Positions 1 to 9,127 are shown, numbered from the stretch's first letter. The stretch is 64,000 nt of DNA from Parabacteroides sp. (GCA_019417325.1 DXVO01000023.1:434001-498000), one strand, 5' to 3'. Made by a program: numbers and translations. The notes: generated by a model from the letters alone, not told the origin.

Positions 1-326
1 TTATAGACCGTCTGCAACAAGGAGAAGAGTTATTCATTATCCTGGACGAAATCCTAAAAGGGACTAATTCAATCGATAAACAAAAAGGTTCGTTAGCGCT
101 GATGAAACAACTGGTTGCATACCGTGCTTGTGGCATCATAGCGACTCACGACCTTGCCTTGGGAACATTGGAACAGGAATTCCCTGAACAAATCAAGAAT
201 TACCGTTTTGAAGCAGATATAACAGGCGATAAACTAACCTTCTCCTACAAACTACGTGAAGGGATTGCACAAAACATGAACGCATGTTTCCTTATGAATC
301 AAATGGGCATTACAATACCTCGATAA
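1..326 (+). CDS. MutS-related ATPase, C-terminal part
   Basis: The gene is cut by the window start; the open frame runs from base 3 to the TAA at 324-326. The visible part is the end of a MutS domain V ATPase: a Walker B strand FIILDEILKGTNS, then a conserved helix region and ATHDLALG, where the His is the usual MutS-family ATPase residue. The tail (REGIAQNMNACFLMNQMGI) is typical of the MutS-like ATPases of Bacteroidetes rather than of canonical MutS, which carries a longer C-terminal tail. Mismatch-binding domains cannot be judged because they lie outside the window. It converges with the Rpn gene on the other strand. Confidence 0.8.
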   Translation, partial: IDRLQQGEELFIILDEILKGTNSIDKQKGSLALMKQLVAYRACGIIATHDLALGTLEQEFPEQIKNYRFEADITGDKLTFSYKLREGIAQNMNACFLMNQMGITIPR

Positions 327-359
327 CAATCAAATAAGAGCTTAAAATCATTGACATAC

Positions 360-391
360 AAAAAGGGACTGTCGTTTTCAAAGACAGCCCC
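360..391 (-). terminator. Intrinsic terminator of the Rpn gene
   Basis: Nine-bp stem (GGGGCTGTC/GACAGTCCC on the minus strand) with a nine-base loop and a T run. The single non-Watson-Crick pair is G-U when read on the minus strand but A-C on the plus strand, so it is built to stop leftward transcription from the Rpn gene, although it sits between two convergent genes. Confidence 0.7.
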
Positions 392-446
392 TTGACATAT
401 GTTCTTCTCCTTCTCCAGAATCTATCCTACAAAAAAGAGAGGTAAA

Positions 447-1382
447 TTACAATTCTTCTATCTCCTCTACCGTAAGTCCTGTAAACTCAATAATTTCAGA
501 AACAGACCTGCCTGCCAGCTTCATTTTATGGGCAATTTGACTTGTTGCTGTTTCTCGACCTTCAGTCAACCCCTCCCTCTTGCCAATAGCAATGCCTTCG
601 CTCAGCCCTTCTTCCTTCCCTTTCATTTCCCCGTCTTCAAATTTAGCATCCAATGCAGCCAGCATATCGCGTTCGGCGGCGAGGCTCAGTTCGTATTCCA
701 ACCGTTCGTTGGCGGACATGCGTTCGATATCCACGATGCTTTTCAATTTCTTGAATATCTGGTTGTTTAATTCTTCGGGAAGACGTTCCATAATATCGAT
801 ATTATTTAATACGTATAACCATTTGAGATAGATGGTGTCGCACTCGGACAAAGGTAATACAAATTTCGGCATTTCAAGATATACCTCGTTCAGCGTTTCA
901 CTGAAAGGAATCTTCAATTCACGGTCCATACGTACAACATCCCAACGGTATTTAGCGGGATGCGAAGGATCCATTATATAGTTCAGGATACATACGATAT
1001 AGACTTTATTAAAGCTGTAATTCCATCGCGCCCGCATTTCCTTCGACAAACAATCGGTCATCCTTTCTTTCGCCACTGCCGTTTGTTGCTGGATGGCAAA
1101 AGAGGCATAATACAGGATACGGTCGGAGAAGTATTTCTGACGTGTTTTCTGCATTTCAACGATAAAGAACTCACCCTTTTCATTTTCACAAAAGATATCG
1201 AATACAGCTTTGGGCTGCTCATGTTTCAATCCAAGCATTTCCACATTGCGAAAAGAGATGTCGATAATTACTTCGTCGTAGAGTACTCCATTAAGGAAAC
1301 TGATGATTAGGTCTTTGCTTACTTCACTGCCGAAAATAGCCTTGAATCCCCAATCCGAGAAAGGATTTACAAATTTGCTCAT
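447..1382 (-). CDS. Rpn family PD-(D/E)XK nuclease / putative transposase
   Basis: A 311-residue protein of the Rpn (recombination-promoting nuclease, formerly transposase_31-like) family. The N-terminus FVNPFSDWGFKAIFG is the family signature. The nuclease core is visible as VFDIFC (D62) followed by FFIVEMQKT (E76, Q78), matching D...ExQ of the PD-(D/E)XK fold. The C-terminal 60 residues are rich in G/E/K with repeated EG motifs (EEGLSEG, REGLTEG), as is common in this family. E. coli Rpn proteins are RecA-independent DNA endonucleases; many Bacteroides genomes carry dozens of copies. It stands alone with its own terminator; no inverted-repeat ends were seen around it, so it does not look like a transposon in the IS sense. 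Confidence 0.85.
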   Translation of the reverse strand: MSKFVNPFSDWGFKAIFGSEVSKDLIISFLNGVLYDEVIIDISFRNVEMLGLKHEQPKAVFDIFCENEKGEFFIVEMQKTRQKYFSDRILYYASFAIQQQTAVAKERMTDCLSKEMRARWNYSFNKVYIVCILNYIMDPSHPAKYRWDVVRMDRELKIPFSETLNEVYLEMPKFVLPLSECDTIYLKWLYVLNNIDIMERLPEELNNQIFKKLKSIVDIERMSANERLEYELSLAAERDMLAALDAKFEDGEMKGKEEGLSEGIAIGKREGLTEGRETATSQIAHKMKLAGRSVSEIIEFTGLTVEEIEEL

Positions 1383-1673
1383 AGTTATTTGTTTTAGTTC
1401 GCTGCCAACTGGATGGCGATATACAAATATACGTTTTTATTTCCATATTCCCCTTAATCCACATTTAATCATATCAAAAACAGAATCTCCTATACGTGAA
1501 CATTGCTTTTTATCAAAATAACAAAATGGCAAAACACCCTACCCCTGCATTGCCTATACGAAGCAATATCCGACACTGATTGCAAATATGCCACTCTCGC
1601 GAGGTTTAGCTTTATCAGTTTGTCGGCGCAGATGGACTTTAGATAGCTAAAAACAGGACACGGAATTTATTTA

Positions 1674-1758
1674 TTAGACGCGGACGACACGAATAAACAC
1701 GGATTAATACAGATTTTGTATTTCTTAATCCCCGTTTCCCGCGGTCATCCGCGTCTAA
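1674..1758. repeat. Dispersed imperfect palindrome, copy 1
   Basis: The sequence starts TTAGACGCGGACGAC and ends GTCATCCGCGTCTAA, forming an imperfect inverted repeat of about 85 bp with arms of about 33 bp around an A/T-rich centre (ATACAGATTTTGTATT). Related palindromes occur at 32841-32944 and 52074-52156. It lies in the gene-free stretch 1383-2169, where I find no coding region. Confidence 0.75.
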
Positions 1759-1864
1759 TCATATTGCTATGTCTATAGGGATATAATAATCTATTTAACA
1801 TTCGCGTCAAGATCTGTTTTCTTACCATTCCAGAGTCGCGTCCATGCTTAATAACATCTAAAAA

Positions 1865-2000
1865 CAAAGCATACATGCTTTGAAAACGAAACATATATGT
1901 TTTAAATGCAAAATATAGGTGTTTTATCCGCGCAGACTATTGGATTTTGCTCCGCAGACAGTTGGAATTAGTACCGCTACTAATTGGAATTACCCTCCGG
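1865..2000. repeat. Composite intergenic repeat, copy 1 (inverted relative to copy 2)
   Basis: Two blocks of this stretch match the reverse complement of 51854-51965. Block one (1865-1903) holds AAGCATACATGCTTTG and CGAAACATATATGTTTT, each nearly self-complementary. Block two (1963-2000) holds TTAGTACCGCTACTAA flanked by GGAATT and ending CCCTCCGG. The palindrome next to it (1674-1758) also has a counterpart beside copy 2, in the mirrored order. No open frame of note is present. The function is unknown. Confidence 0.7.
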
Positions 2001-2169
2001 ATAGATGGAAAAAGTGCCGAATTATACGGAAAAGTCACCTTTTCAAGCTAAAAACAGGTTCGTTTCCCCCTAAAAAAGCATTTATACAAACAGGGTAAGT
2101 CAGCACAAACAGCCATATTCAATCAAATAGCCAACAAAACACACAAAAGAATATCATTTTGCAAAACAA

Positions 2170-2206
2170 AAAAAAGACCGCCCAAACGATGTAGGCAGTC
2201 TTTTTT
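2170..2206 (-). terminator. Intrinsic terminator of the HU gene
   Basis: A stem GACTGCC/GGCGGTC (minus strand, one G-U pair) flanked by A and T runs, 23 bp beyond the HU stop codon. The mismatch is a G-U wobble only on the minus strand, which supports leftward use. Confidence 0.75.
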
Positions 2207-2228
2207 CCGTTCTTTTCATAAAGTAAGT

Positions 2229-2519
2229 TTATTCTTCTCCTGCTTTTGTATTAATCCGCTTCAGCAATTGTTTGCCGGGTTTAAATTTGACGCTATTGCG
2301 TGGAGGGATTGGGCAGGGAGTCCCCGTCCGGGGATTTCGTCCGGTCCGTGGCGTCTGTTCCCACAATTGAAAATTTCCAAACCCCTGTAGCAGGAGTCCT
2401 TCACCTTCAACAAGCTCTTCACTTAATACAGAAATGAAAGCATCGAGATGTATCTGGCACTGTCTTTGTGAAACAGACAATTTTTTAGAAAGTTTTTCCA
2501 ATAAGTCACTCTTATTCAT
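2229..2519 (-). CDS. HU family DNA-binding protein
   Basis: A 96-residue protein with the HU/IHF fold: helical dimerisation half (MNKSDLLEKLSKKLSVS) and the DNA-binding beta arm with GFGNFQLWEQTPRTGRNP, the family signature, followed by NSVKFKPGKQLLKRIN. The arm tip is PRTGRNPRTGTPCPIPP, unusually rich in Pro compared with housekeeping HU. It would bend or coat DNA in the nucleoid. It lies downstream of, and in the same direction as, the fimbrial operon, but a hairpin (2549-2602) separates the two. Bacteroidales have many HU paralogues, so a specific role cannot be assigned. Confidence 0.9.
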   Translation of the reverse strand: MNKSDLLEKLSKKLSVSQRQCQIHLDAFISVLSEELVEGEGLLLQGFGNFQLWEQTPRTGRNPRTGTPCPIPPRNSVKFKPGKQLLKRINTKAGEE

Positions 2520-2548
2520 ATCTATGTCCCCCTTATAAAAAATAAAAT

Positions 2549-2602
2549 CCGTGCCGGAATTTATTTCATTCCCTCATATGCTACAGGAAAATTCCGGCAC
2601 GG
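2549..2602 (-). terminator. Terminator at the end of the fimbrial operon
   Basis: A 13-bp perfect stem (CCGTGCCGGAATT/AATTCCGGCACGG) with a loop of about 28 bases; on the minus strand it is followed by an A/T-rich tail. It lies 40 bp beyond the stop of the last fimbrial gene and just upstream of HU. Confidence 0.65.
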
Positions 2603-2642
2603 CGTAATATAAAATCTATTAGAATAATGATAGCAAAATAGT

Positions 2643-4880
2643 TTATGGAGCCGGAACCGCCGGTACAGACGTTTCGACTGCGATCTCCAATTTATCTGTA
2701 TTATTCAATTTATTGGTAAAGGCAACCTTACCATCCGTCTTTGTCGCGGAATCCATATCTGTTGCATCTGATATTTTGCAGGTTACTGTCGTTTGGATTT
2801 TTCCGCTGGATAATTCTATAACGTTAGGTGCTCCATCTATTTCTAACCAGGTATTCCCTCCGGTAATTGCAGCATCTACCCCTTTCGGTGAAACCACTTT
2901 CAAGGTAAATGTGTTATCTGCAACACCTTCCATTGTTACTTTTTTATTCTCCAAATCAAATGTATTATTTGCAGTTCCACCATTTCCGAAGCTATTTGCA
3001 GTAAGGGCATCAATCGTTCCTGCCTTTACCAATTTTACGGTAACAGTAGTTTTAGCACTTGAAAGAGCGGATGTAAAATCTACCGTCGTACTTGCTCCAT
3101 CCGATTGAGCAGCCTGCAAAGTCAATGTATAATCAGCCTCTGCGGTTACTGCTGATGCTTGGTCTAATTTCATCCATGAAGTGGCAGAAGCCTCCACAGC
3201 TGCGGAACTTCCGGATTCCACATCTTTAAACGTTGGAGCAACCACATGCAATTTTACCGTCTGGTTTGCCACATTATACATTGTTACCGTATTTGTTTTA
3301 GCATCGAACGTACTGAAGCCGGCATAATCTCCTGCCAAAGAAATAGTCGGTGCACCGGCCGGAACAACAACGATATCTTTTGTCCTGCCTGTAATCTTGC
3401 TCTTAAAGCTGATTGTTGCGGGAAGAACTTTCGACATATCTCCAAACTGGGTTCCATCAACTTTATAAGTATAGATAGAATCTACAGAAACTGCTTTGGT
3501 TGCACGGGTATCTTCTACCAGCCATGCTACCGAACCTTCTTTGAAAGCAACCGTTTCTTCCAATTCACTGCTCGAAGACATTTCGAATGAGAATTTACTG
3601 CCGGCTTGAGCCAATATCAAGATATTACCGTCAGCTTGTACTTCTGCACCTGTTGTTCCGGCTGTAATCAACTCTACCGGATCTGCATTCAGTTCATTAT
3701 CTTTATTCGGATCATATTTATCCATATCGCCTTCATCGCTCCACTCGTCCACTTTCAATTCAAAATCCAAATGGTAGGTGTCCGCTTTGGTGATAGCAAT
3801 CGTATAACGATGGTTATGCGATACTTCGATATAGCTACCCACGCCATTTACTTCCTGCTTGAAAGGGACTTTGTAAGTAACATCCAGATTCTCCGTTTTA
3901 TTGGCTGCATATTTACCTTTCAATACCAGATAAGCATCATCCGCCAACGGGCTTGGCCATACATAGAAAGCGCCTTTGGTTGTAGCGTTGTCTTTTACCT
4001 GTGTAGCAGCTTCTACCTCACGCTCCGGATAGGTAATCAGGTCTGCAGGAGCTGTACCCCATGCCTTAACAGGGAATAAACCGGAACCTTTCCGTCCGTT
4101 TACCATAGAAATGCTTTCAAGTGTAAATTTAGACTCCGCAGCATTGTTTACCACATCAAAACGAGCCACCATACGGTTCAGCTTAAAGCTCAACTGGGTA
4201 CGTGCTGAGGAAGAGAAATCGGTCAAGTCCACCGGGGTTGTATAATAACCGACCATAGGAAGCGGCGTACTCAGGATATCGTCTTCTGTATTTCCTGCCG
4301 GGTCTATCAGGCTGCTATGCAGTTTCAGGAAATCGACTTCGGTTGGAACACCTGCTGTTACTACATTTTCCAAAGCTCCGGGAGCTGTTTGGGTTATCGG
4401 TTGCCAGTCGGTATATTCTGTTACAGCGCCGCCGTCATTTGTTGCATACAGCTTCGTACGGTTCACCACGCAATAAAGTTTAACGTACAGGCCTTTCGAT
4501 AGTTTCAACAAAGCGGTAGAGATGCTATTATCCGCATCGGAAGTGGTCAGATTGAAACTATGTGCCCAATCGCCTGCCACTGTAGAGGCGTCGTCACGGT
4601 AATAATAAAGCTCCTGGAAGGTATAACCGGTCGCTTCACTCTCCGAACCGAAAACGTAAATATCCAATGAACGGATATAGTTTTCTTCCTCTGTGGCGAT
4701 AGGGGCATCTGCCTTCGTCTTTACTGTACTCAGCTTATTCTTGAAGCTGAGCAGCACCTCACGGCGGCTACCGTCATTCCCCGTACCGCCGGTCGATGGC
4801 GCCTCCACGAGGTTCTCGCTGGTACAAGCTGCTAATAAAAGGCTTGCGGCGAGACATGATAGGGTTTGTTTTATATTCAT
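2643..4880 (-). CDS. Fimbrillin-like lipoprotein with tandem C-terminal modules
   Basis: A 745-residue surface lipoprotein. The signal peptide ends in the lipobox LLAAC (Cys19). Residues about 35-385 look like the FimA/Mfa1-type fimbrillin fold: the LSFKNKL strand, then IRSLDIYVFG, KGLYVKLYCVVN and RMVARFDVVN, all conserved positions in type V pilus subunits. After residue about 390 come three modules of roughly 100-120 residues, two of them clearly alike: KTNTVTMYNVANQTVKL and ENKKVTMEGVADNTFTL, each followed by SWMKLD or TWLEID and an FTS/FTN strand. Related modules occur in the neighbour upstream. It is the last gene of the five-gene fimbrial operon; its role as shaft, tip or accessory subunit is not visible. 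Confidence 0.75.
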   Translation of the reverse strand: MNIKQTLSCLAASLLLAACTSENLVEAPSTGGTGNDGSRREVLLSFKNKLSTVKTKADAPIATEEENYIRSLDIYVFGSESEATGYTFQELYYYRDDASTVAGDWAHSFNLTTSDADNSISTALLKLSKGLYVKLYCVVNRTKLYATNDGGAVTEYTDWQPITQTAPGALENVVTAGVPTEVDFLKLHSSLIDPAGNTEDDILSTPLPMVGYYTTPVDLTDFSSSARTQLSFKLNRMVARFDVVNNAAESKFTLESISMVNGRKGSGLFPVKAWGTAPADLITYPEREVEAATQVKDNATTKGAFYVWPSPLADDAYLVLKGKYAANKTENLDVTYKVPFKQEVNGVGSYIEVSHNHRYTIAITKADTYHLDFELKVDEWSDEGDMDKYDPNKDNELNADPVELITAGTTGAEVQADGNILILAQAGSKFSFEMSSSSELEETVAFKEGSVAWLVEDTRATKAVSVDSIYTYKVDGTQFGDMSKVLPATISFKSKITGRTKDIVVVPAGAPTISLAGDYAGFSTFDAKTNTVTMYNVANQTVKLHVVAPTFKDVESGSSAAVEASATSWMKLDQASAVTAEADYTLTLQAAQSDGASTTVDFTSALSSAKTTVTVKLVKAGTIDALTANSFGNGGTANNTFDLENKKVTMEGVADNTFTLKVVSPKGVDAAITGGNTWLEIDGAPNVIELSSGKIQTTVTCKISDATDMDSATKTDGKVAFTNKLNNTDKLEIAVETSVPAVPAP

Positions 4881-4904
4881 ATTTTTTTGTTTTTGTTATT
4901 GCCG

Positions 4905-5116
4905 GTTTGCCACCGGACGGGCCTTCATTTCTTTTGCCTTGATGCAAAAGAAACGAAGCAAAGAAAAAATCAAGGCTGCACCGGATGGGCTACTCCGGGT
5001 AAAGACTACGCTATCGCATCCGAACTCGCTGCGCTCAGACAGCGGATGCTCTTGCCGCTTCGTCTTCACCCTTCGCTTGACGCCCATCCGCTGAGGCCGT
5101 CCGCTATCCTAAACGG
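4905..5116. repeat. Bacteroidales intergenic repeat inside the fimbrial operon
   Basis: A G/C-richer insert between two fimbrillin-like genes. It starts with a perfect hairpin (TTTCTTTTGC/GCAAAAGAAA at 4928-4953), followed by a second foldable part with arms CATCCG/CGGATG and GGGTAAAGAC/GTCTTCACCC. I recognise this type of sequence as a common dispersed intergenic repeat of Bacteroidales, often mis-annotated as a short protein; one 63-codon frame runs through it on the minus strand and is not a gene. It could affect the transcript ratio of the two flanking genes. Confidence 0.6.
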
Positions 5117-5168
5117 CAAGCATCATCAGCAGTGCAAGCTCTTTTCAAAACTCTATTCTATATTTCTA

Positions 5169-8018
5169 TTAAACCGTTTTCTTCTTCAATATTACTTTTT
5201 GGTCACCTCCACCTGCGATTGCATTAGTAAAGGTTATTGTAATATCTCCACTTTTAGATGTATCATCTGCTTTCAACTTATATGTTTCAGCAACTCCGGC
5301 TTCAATCGTACCATCTCCCGCATTTGTTCCATGAGTTGTCATCCAAGAAGAATCCAATACACTTAAATCTGTCGTTGCGCCTTTTGGAGCATTAACTATA
5401 AATTCAAATCCTCCACCAGGTAAATTGTCAGCATCAATCGTATAGACAATATCATCGCCATCTTTTGATTCAACAACATAACTATTAGCTGTCAATGTCA
5501 CGCCTATCTCAGCGCTTAAGAATGTTACTTCCAATGTTGAAGTACGTTCACCATTCACGGCATTCAATGTCAGAGGGGTTCCAGCTGTAAATTGTGTAGC
5601 ATCAGTGATCTTGATTTCATAAATATTGTCTGTTTTTGCTGTTACAGTAAGACCCGTAACACCATCAAATGTGAAACTACCATCAGAGCAAGTAGCTTTT
5701 ACATAAATAACACTGTTATTTGCTAAATACATGCTGGCTTTAGCTGCTGTTGCATCTGTAACATCAAGAGCTACTGTATTAAATACGCTATTCGTATATG
5801 TGTCAGTCTTGTCATTAACAGCAAACTTAGGCTTGCTGGCTGCTTTGTTCATTGTCACAGTAACCTTATCTGTTGCATCCAGTTTATTCGTGAATTCCAA
5901 ATCGAAATTAGTATAATCAGTTATAGAAGAGTTCAAAGCTACAGTATATGATACTACACCATCTGCTGTTGCTCCTTCGGTAATTGTCAACCATTTGTCA
6001 GTAGGAAGTGTAACCTCTGCACCTTCCGGAGCTGTCAGTTTCAGTGTATAACTATTAGAAGCCAATGCATCAATATCTGTTTTTACTGTATAGGCTGCAT
6101 CAGCACCTGTTATTGTAGCATAAGTGGAAACATCATCACCTAACGCAACGCCCAACTTAGCAGCTACAGCAGTAACAGTAATTACATTCTTTGCTGTTGT
6201 TTCTTCACTGTTCTGGAATTCAATATTATAAGTATTACCATCTGTTAAAGCTGATTTTACTTTAATTTTAAAGGTTGTATAATAACCGTCCGTTACTCTC
6301 TCTGCTTCAAGTTCTTCAAATTCAGCAGGAACAACAACTTTAGTACCCTCGATACACATCGCTTTTACGTAGATATAACCACCTACTACATTATACATAT
6401 TGGCTGTTTTAGCAGTAAAATTAACAGTATTACCAGTACTATTATCTATTGCTGCAGCCTCTAATGCCGGTGCAGCTTTCGGGCCGAAGAAGGTCAAAGT
6501 GGTCCATAAGTCAGGATCATAAGAAGCGGCTTCGTTGATGAAAGTTACATCTACAGGAAGTTCACCTGTTGCACCTTGTGCTTCCAGTTCAAATGTAGAG
6601 TACCATACGCCATCTTTTTCTTCATAAGTAGGAGCAGCTACTGTCAACCAATCCGGTGCTGCGGTCTTTGTTGTTGAAGAGATATTTTTTTCAGCACGTA
6701 CTTTACCAGTTGCAGCAACTGTCATTTTAAATTTGCTGGCATCTTCTACTGTAAATTGAGTTTTAGAACCTGTGATAGCAGTCGGAGCATTACCGTTAAC
6801 AGCTTCAAATACAGTTGCAGCATCTTTGTCTGCATCGAATACCGGTGAATCATTGTCCGGTTTGATACTGATACCACCACCGGATGTCCAGTCTACCACT
6901 TCGAATGTTCCATAAATAGAAGCCTGGGAAACATCGCTGATATGCAGTTTATAACGGCTGTTTGCTTTAATTTCTATAGGTGTGGTAGCCCCACCATCTG
7001 CTGTTTTTGCAATAGGGACATTATAGGTTACCGGAACCTGCTGGTTTGTAGACGGGCTCTTATAAGTACCTGTTATTATCAATTCGCTGGCATCATCAGA
7101 AATACCTGGATAAACATAAATAGCACTTTCTGTAGTTCCTTTGTTTGCATTTGTTTTGTCATCATATTTAACAACAGGATAAGTCATCAAATTTGCATCA
7201 GGATCTCCAACTGCGGTAAGAGTTTCTCCCCAGATTGAAGCATTCTTGCGGGCTTTGGCAATCGTAATCGTTTTAATTGTCAAGTTTGAAGTAGAGGTAT
7301 TATTATCGATATCAAAACGGGCCATGGCACGGCGCAAAGTGATATTCACTTTTGATACGCTTCCGCTAATCTTCGTTTTGCCTTCCCCTTGCATTAAAAG
7401 CGGAGTTGCGATAATATCAGTAGCCGTAGCTGCATCCAATGCTTTGGTATAAGCGGTTTTAAATGCTGTTTCTGTTGTTGCAGCAGCTGCATTCGTCATA
7501 GCACCTGTTGTCCCATCTGTTGTTATAGCAACTAAAGCTTCAATTTTATCTGTTCCGTTTGCTTTATAAAAATCTCCGTCTGTAGTTGCACTCGAACCAT
7601 TATTGGCCACACACAACAATTTAATATAAGGAAGCCCTTTCAATTCATTCGGATAAATAGAGGCTTTCCAACCTGTACCGGATTCTTGTTTTGCAAAGTT
7701 TGTCGGATTCGGGTCACCTTCAGTTGTTGGAGGCGTGAAAGCCGTTCCTTCTTCCCAAGTTTCCAAATAGTAGTAAGTGCCATTTGCTGCATCAGAAGCA
7801 AAAAGATATACTTTCAATTTGTCTATGCTGCTTTCCGCTTCCGAGGCAATAGCAGCTTTCGTATATTCCTGGCTTTCGCCCGTGTTGTCAAATTGAAGCT
7901 GGATTTCACTAAGGCCGGCTGTCCCGTTCCCGGAGCCCTCCCGCGTGTAATCATCATTTGAACAACTTGCCCCCAAACCGGTTATGGCCAGAAGCATCAT
8001 TAAATTTTTTACGTTCAT
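5169..8018 (-). CDS. Large fimbrillin-like lipoprotein with five tandem modules
   Basis: A 949-residue lipoprotein when started at the ATG at 8018, which gives a standard signal peptide with lipobox LGASC (Cys19); an in-frame ATG at 8042 would add eight residues and spoil the n-region. Residues about 30-385 resemble type V pilus fimbrillins (LQFDNTG, SIDKLKVYLFAS, YIKLLCVANN, RRAMARFDIDNN). After that come about five Ig-like modules of near 100 residues; the first has DWLTVAAPTYEEKDGVWYST, reminiscent of BACON domains, and later ones repeat KWLTITEG, LEFTNKLDATDKVTV and NMYNVVGGYIYVKA. The protein is Ala/Thr rich with almost no Cys, fitting an extended surface stalk. It is the fourth gene of the operon. 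Confidence 0.75.
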   Translation of the reverse strand: MNVKNLMMLLAITGLGASCSNDDYTREGSGNGTAGLSEIQLQFDNTGESQEYTKAAIASEAESSIDKLKVYLFASDAANGTYYYLETWEEGTAFTPPTTEGDPNPTNFAKQESGTGWKASIYPNELKGLPYIKLLCVANNGSSATTDGDFYKANGTDKIEALVAITTDGTTGAMTNAAAATTETAFKTAYTKALDAATATDIIATPLLMQGEGKTKISGSVSKVNITLRRAMARFDIDNNTSTSNLTIKTITIAKARKNASIWGETLTAVGDPDANLMTYPVVKYDDKTNANKGTTESAIYVYPGISDDASELIITGTYKSPSTNQQVPVTYNVPIAKTADGGATTPIEIKANSRYKLHISDVSQASIYGTFEVVDWTSGGGISIKPDNDSPVFDADKDAATVFEAVNGNAPTAITGSKTQFTVEDASKFKMTVAATGKVRAEKNISSTTKTAAPDWLTVAAPTYEEKDGVWYSTFELEAQGATGELPVDVTFINEAASYDPDLWTTLTFFGPKAAPALEAAAIDNSTGNTVNFTAKTANMYNVVGGYIYVKAMCIEGTKVVVPAEFEELEAERVTDGYYTTFKIKVKSALTDGNTYNIEFQNSEETTAKNVITVTAVAAKLGVALGDDVSTYATITGADAAYTVKTDIDALASNSYTLKLTAPEGAEVTLPTDKWLTITEGATADGVVSYTVALNSSITDYTNFDLEFTNKLDATDKVTVTMNKAASKPKFAVNDKTDTYTNSVFNTVALDVTDATAAKASMYLANNSVIYVKATCSDGSFTFDGVTGLTVTAKTDNIYEIKITDATQFTAGTPLTLNAVNGERTSTLEVTFLSAEIGVTLTANSYVVESKDGDDIVYTIDADNLPGGGFEFIVNAPKGATTDLSVLDSSWMTTHGTNAGDGTIEAGVAETYKLKADDTSKSGDITITFTNAIAGGGDQKVILKKKTV

Positions 8019-8102
8019 TGTTGTAAATTTTAAGTGATACATGTTATTTGTTAAAAAATATCTTCTGTTACAAAGGACTTTTATCCCTTCCTGTTATTAT
8101 TC

Positions 8103-9053
8103 TTACCCTATAATGCCGCCTTCATCCCAGTCGGCAGCTTTCGCTTGTGTCACTACGAAGCGGTCTTCATACACGGTAACCAGTATATCGAATTCCTGCT
8201 CCATATTGACATCCATGTCCATCGGCAATTTGGAGAAATAGGTATTCAAATCCAAATCCCTGATGATCTGTACATCATCCCTCCAGAGGCTCCATAACTG
8301 GTGTGTCCCGCTGGTGTAACGGAAAGTAACGAACTCGCCGTTTACCTCCCCGTCAAAATTCATCGCCGCCCTTGTCTCATGGTAGGTAATCGTCCCTCCG
8401 ATACGGGGTATTGTATAGATTCCGTCACCCGCCGGAGTGGAGTTTTCCCACTGCCCGGTAAAACCGTAGATAGCAGGAGTCCCTTTCAGGCGCATCTTGT
8501 AAGCGCCTCCTTCGGGTGGAGCATCTGCCATCCATATCACCGTTACGGACAGCACCGCATGGGCATGCGAAAGGTAAACCCGCTGATGGAGCGTAACTCC
8601 ATCCTCCACTTCAAAAGAAACAATCCCATAATAGAGCCGTCCCGTGTTTCCACGAAAACCCGGCGGAACGCCTTCCGTCACGGCTGTAAGCGACATCTCG
8701 CTCAAGGCAGACTCGCTGCCGGCATCTATCTCAACTGTACTTTTCGTTTCATCCCCGAGGTTTCCCCAAAGAACCATCGTGTAGCGTCCCGGCGGCAGAT
8801 TGCCGCTCCATCCTTCCACACTATCCTTACGGAGCGTTTCGGTTGCCATCAATTTTCCTTTACTATCGAAAAGGAACTGCCTCAAGTTATCCACATAAAC
8901 AGGCAATACATTTTCCATACTGCTCCCGGCATACCAGTACTCCAACCGTGTATTGTACGGGCAAACTCCCGGTTCATCTCCGAAAGAACAGGAAGAGAGA
9001 AAAACAGCAAGCAAGAAAACAAGCCAACGCATGCCCGTCTTCCCATCCAACAT
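8103..9053 (-). CDS. FimB/Mfa2 family fimbrial anchor lipoprotein
   Basis: Member of the FimB/Mfa2 family that anchors type V fimbriae to the outer membrane and limits their length. Visible features are a lipobox FLSSC, then CPYNTRLEYWYAG, NVLPVYVDNLRQFLFDSKG and LPPGRYTMVLWGNL, and a C-terminal strand EFDILVTVYEDRFVV. An ATG at 9053 is preferred (316 residues): a GGGGAGG stretch precedes it, and the upstream in-frame start at 9077 is GTG. A further ATG at 9032 would give a minimal signal peptide and cannot be excluded. It follows the DUF3868 gene by about 75 bp and precedes the two fimbrillin-like genes, the usual position for an anchor. Confidence 0.8.
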   Translation of the reverse strand: MLDGKTGMRWLVFLLAVFLSSCSFGDEPGVCPYNTRLEYWYAGSSMENVLPVYVDNLRQFLFDSKGKLMATETLRKDSVEGWSGNLPPGRYTMVLWGNLGDETKSTVEIDAGSESALSEMSLTAVTEGVPPGFRGNTGRLYYGIVSFEVEDGVTLHQRVYLSHAHAVLSVTVIWMADAPPEGGAYKMRLKGTPAIYGFTGQWENSTPAGDGIYTIPRIGGTITYHETRAAMNFDGEVNGEFVTFRYTSGTHQLWSLWRDDVQIIRDLDLNTYFSKLPMDMDVNMEQEFDILVTVYEDRFVVTQAKAADWDEGGIIG

Positions 9054-9127
9054 CGTATATGTTATTTTCCTCCCCACTTTATCACCCTTTGCCTACTATA
9101 CAGCTTCCCCTTTTAAATTATCTACTG

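Noticed and set aside
447..1382. Insertion sequence around the Rpn gene
   Set aside because: No terminal inverted repeats or target duplications were found next to it; the family is nuclease-like and is usually found without IS ends.
4896..5087. 63-codon frame on the minus strand between the fimbrillin-like genes
   Set aside because: It runs through a dispersed Bacteroidales repeat with strong hairpins, has no domain or proper start context, and this repeat is often mistaken for a short protein.
8301..9116. 271-codon plus-strand frame (and a 312-codon one at 8843-9781)
   Set aside because: Both lie opposite well-supported fimbrial genes with signal peptides and family motifs; their translations are rich in Pro, Arg and His with no recognisable fold.
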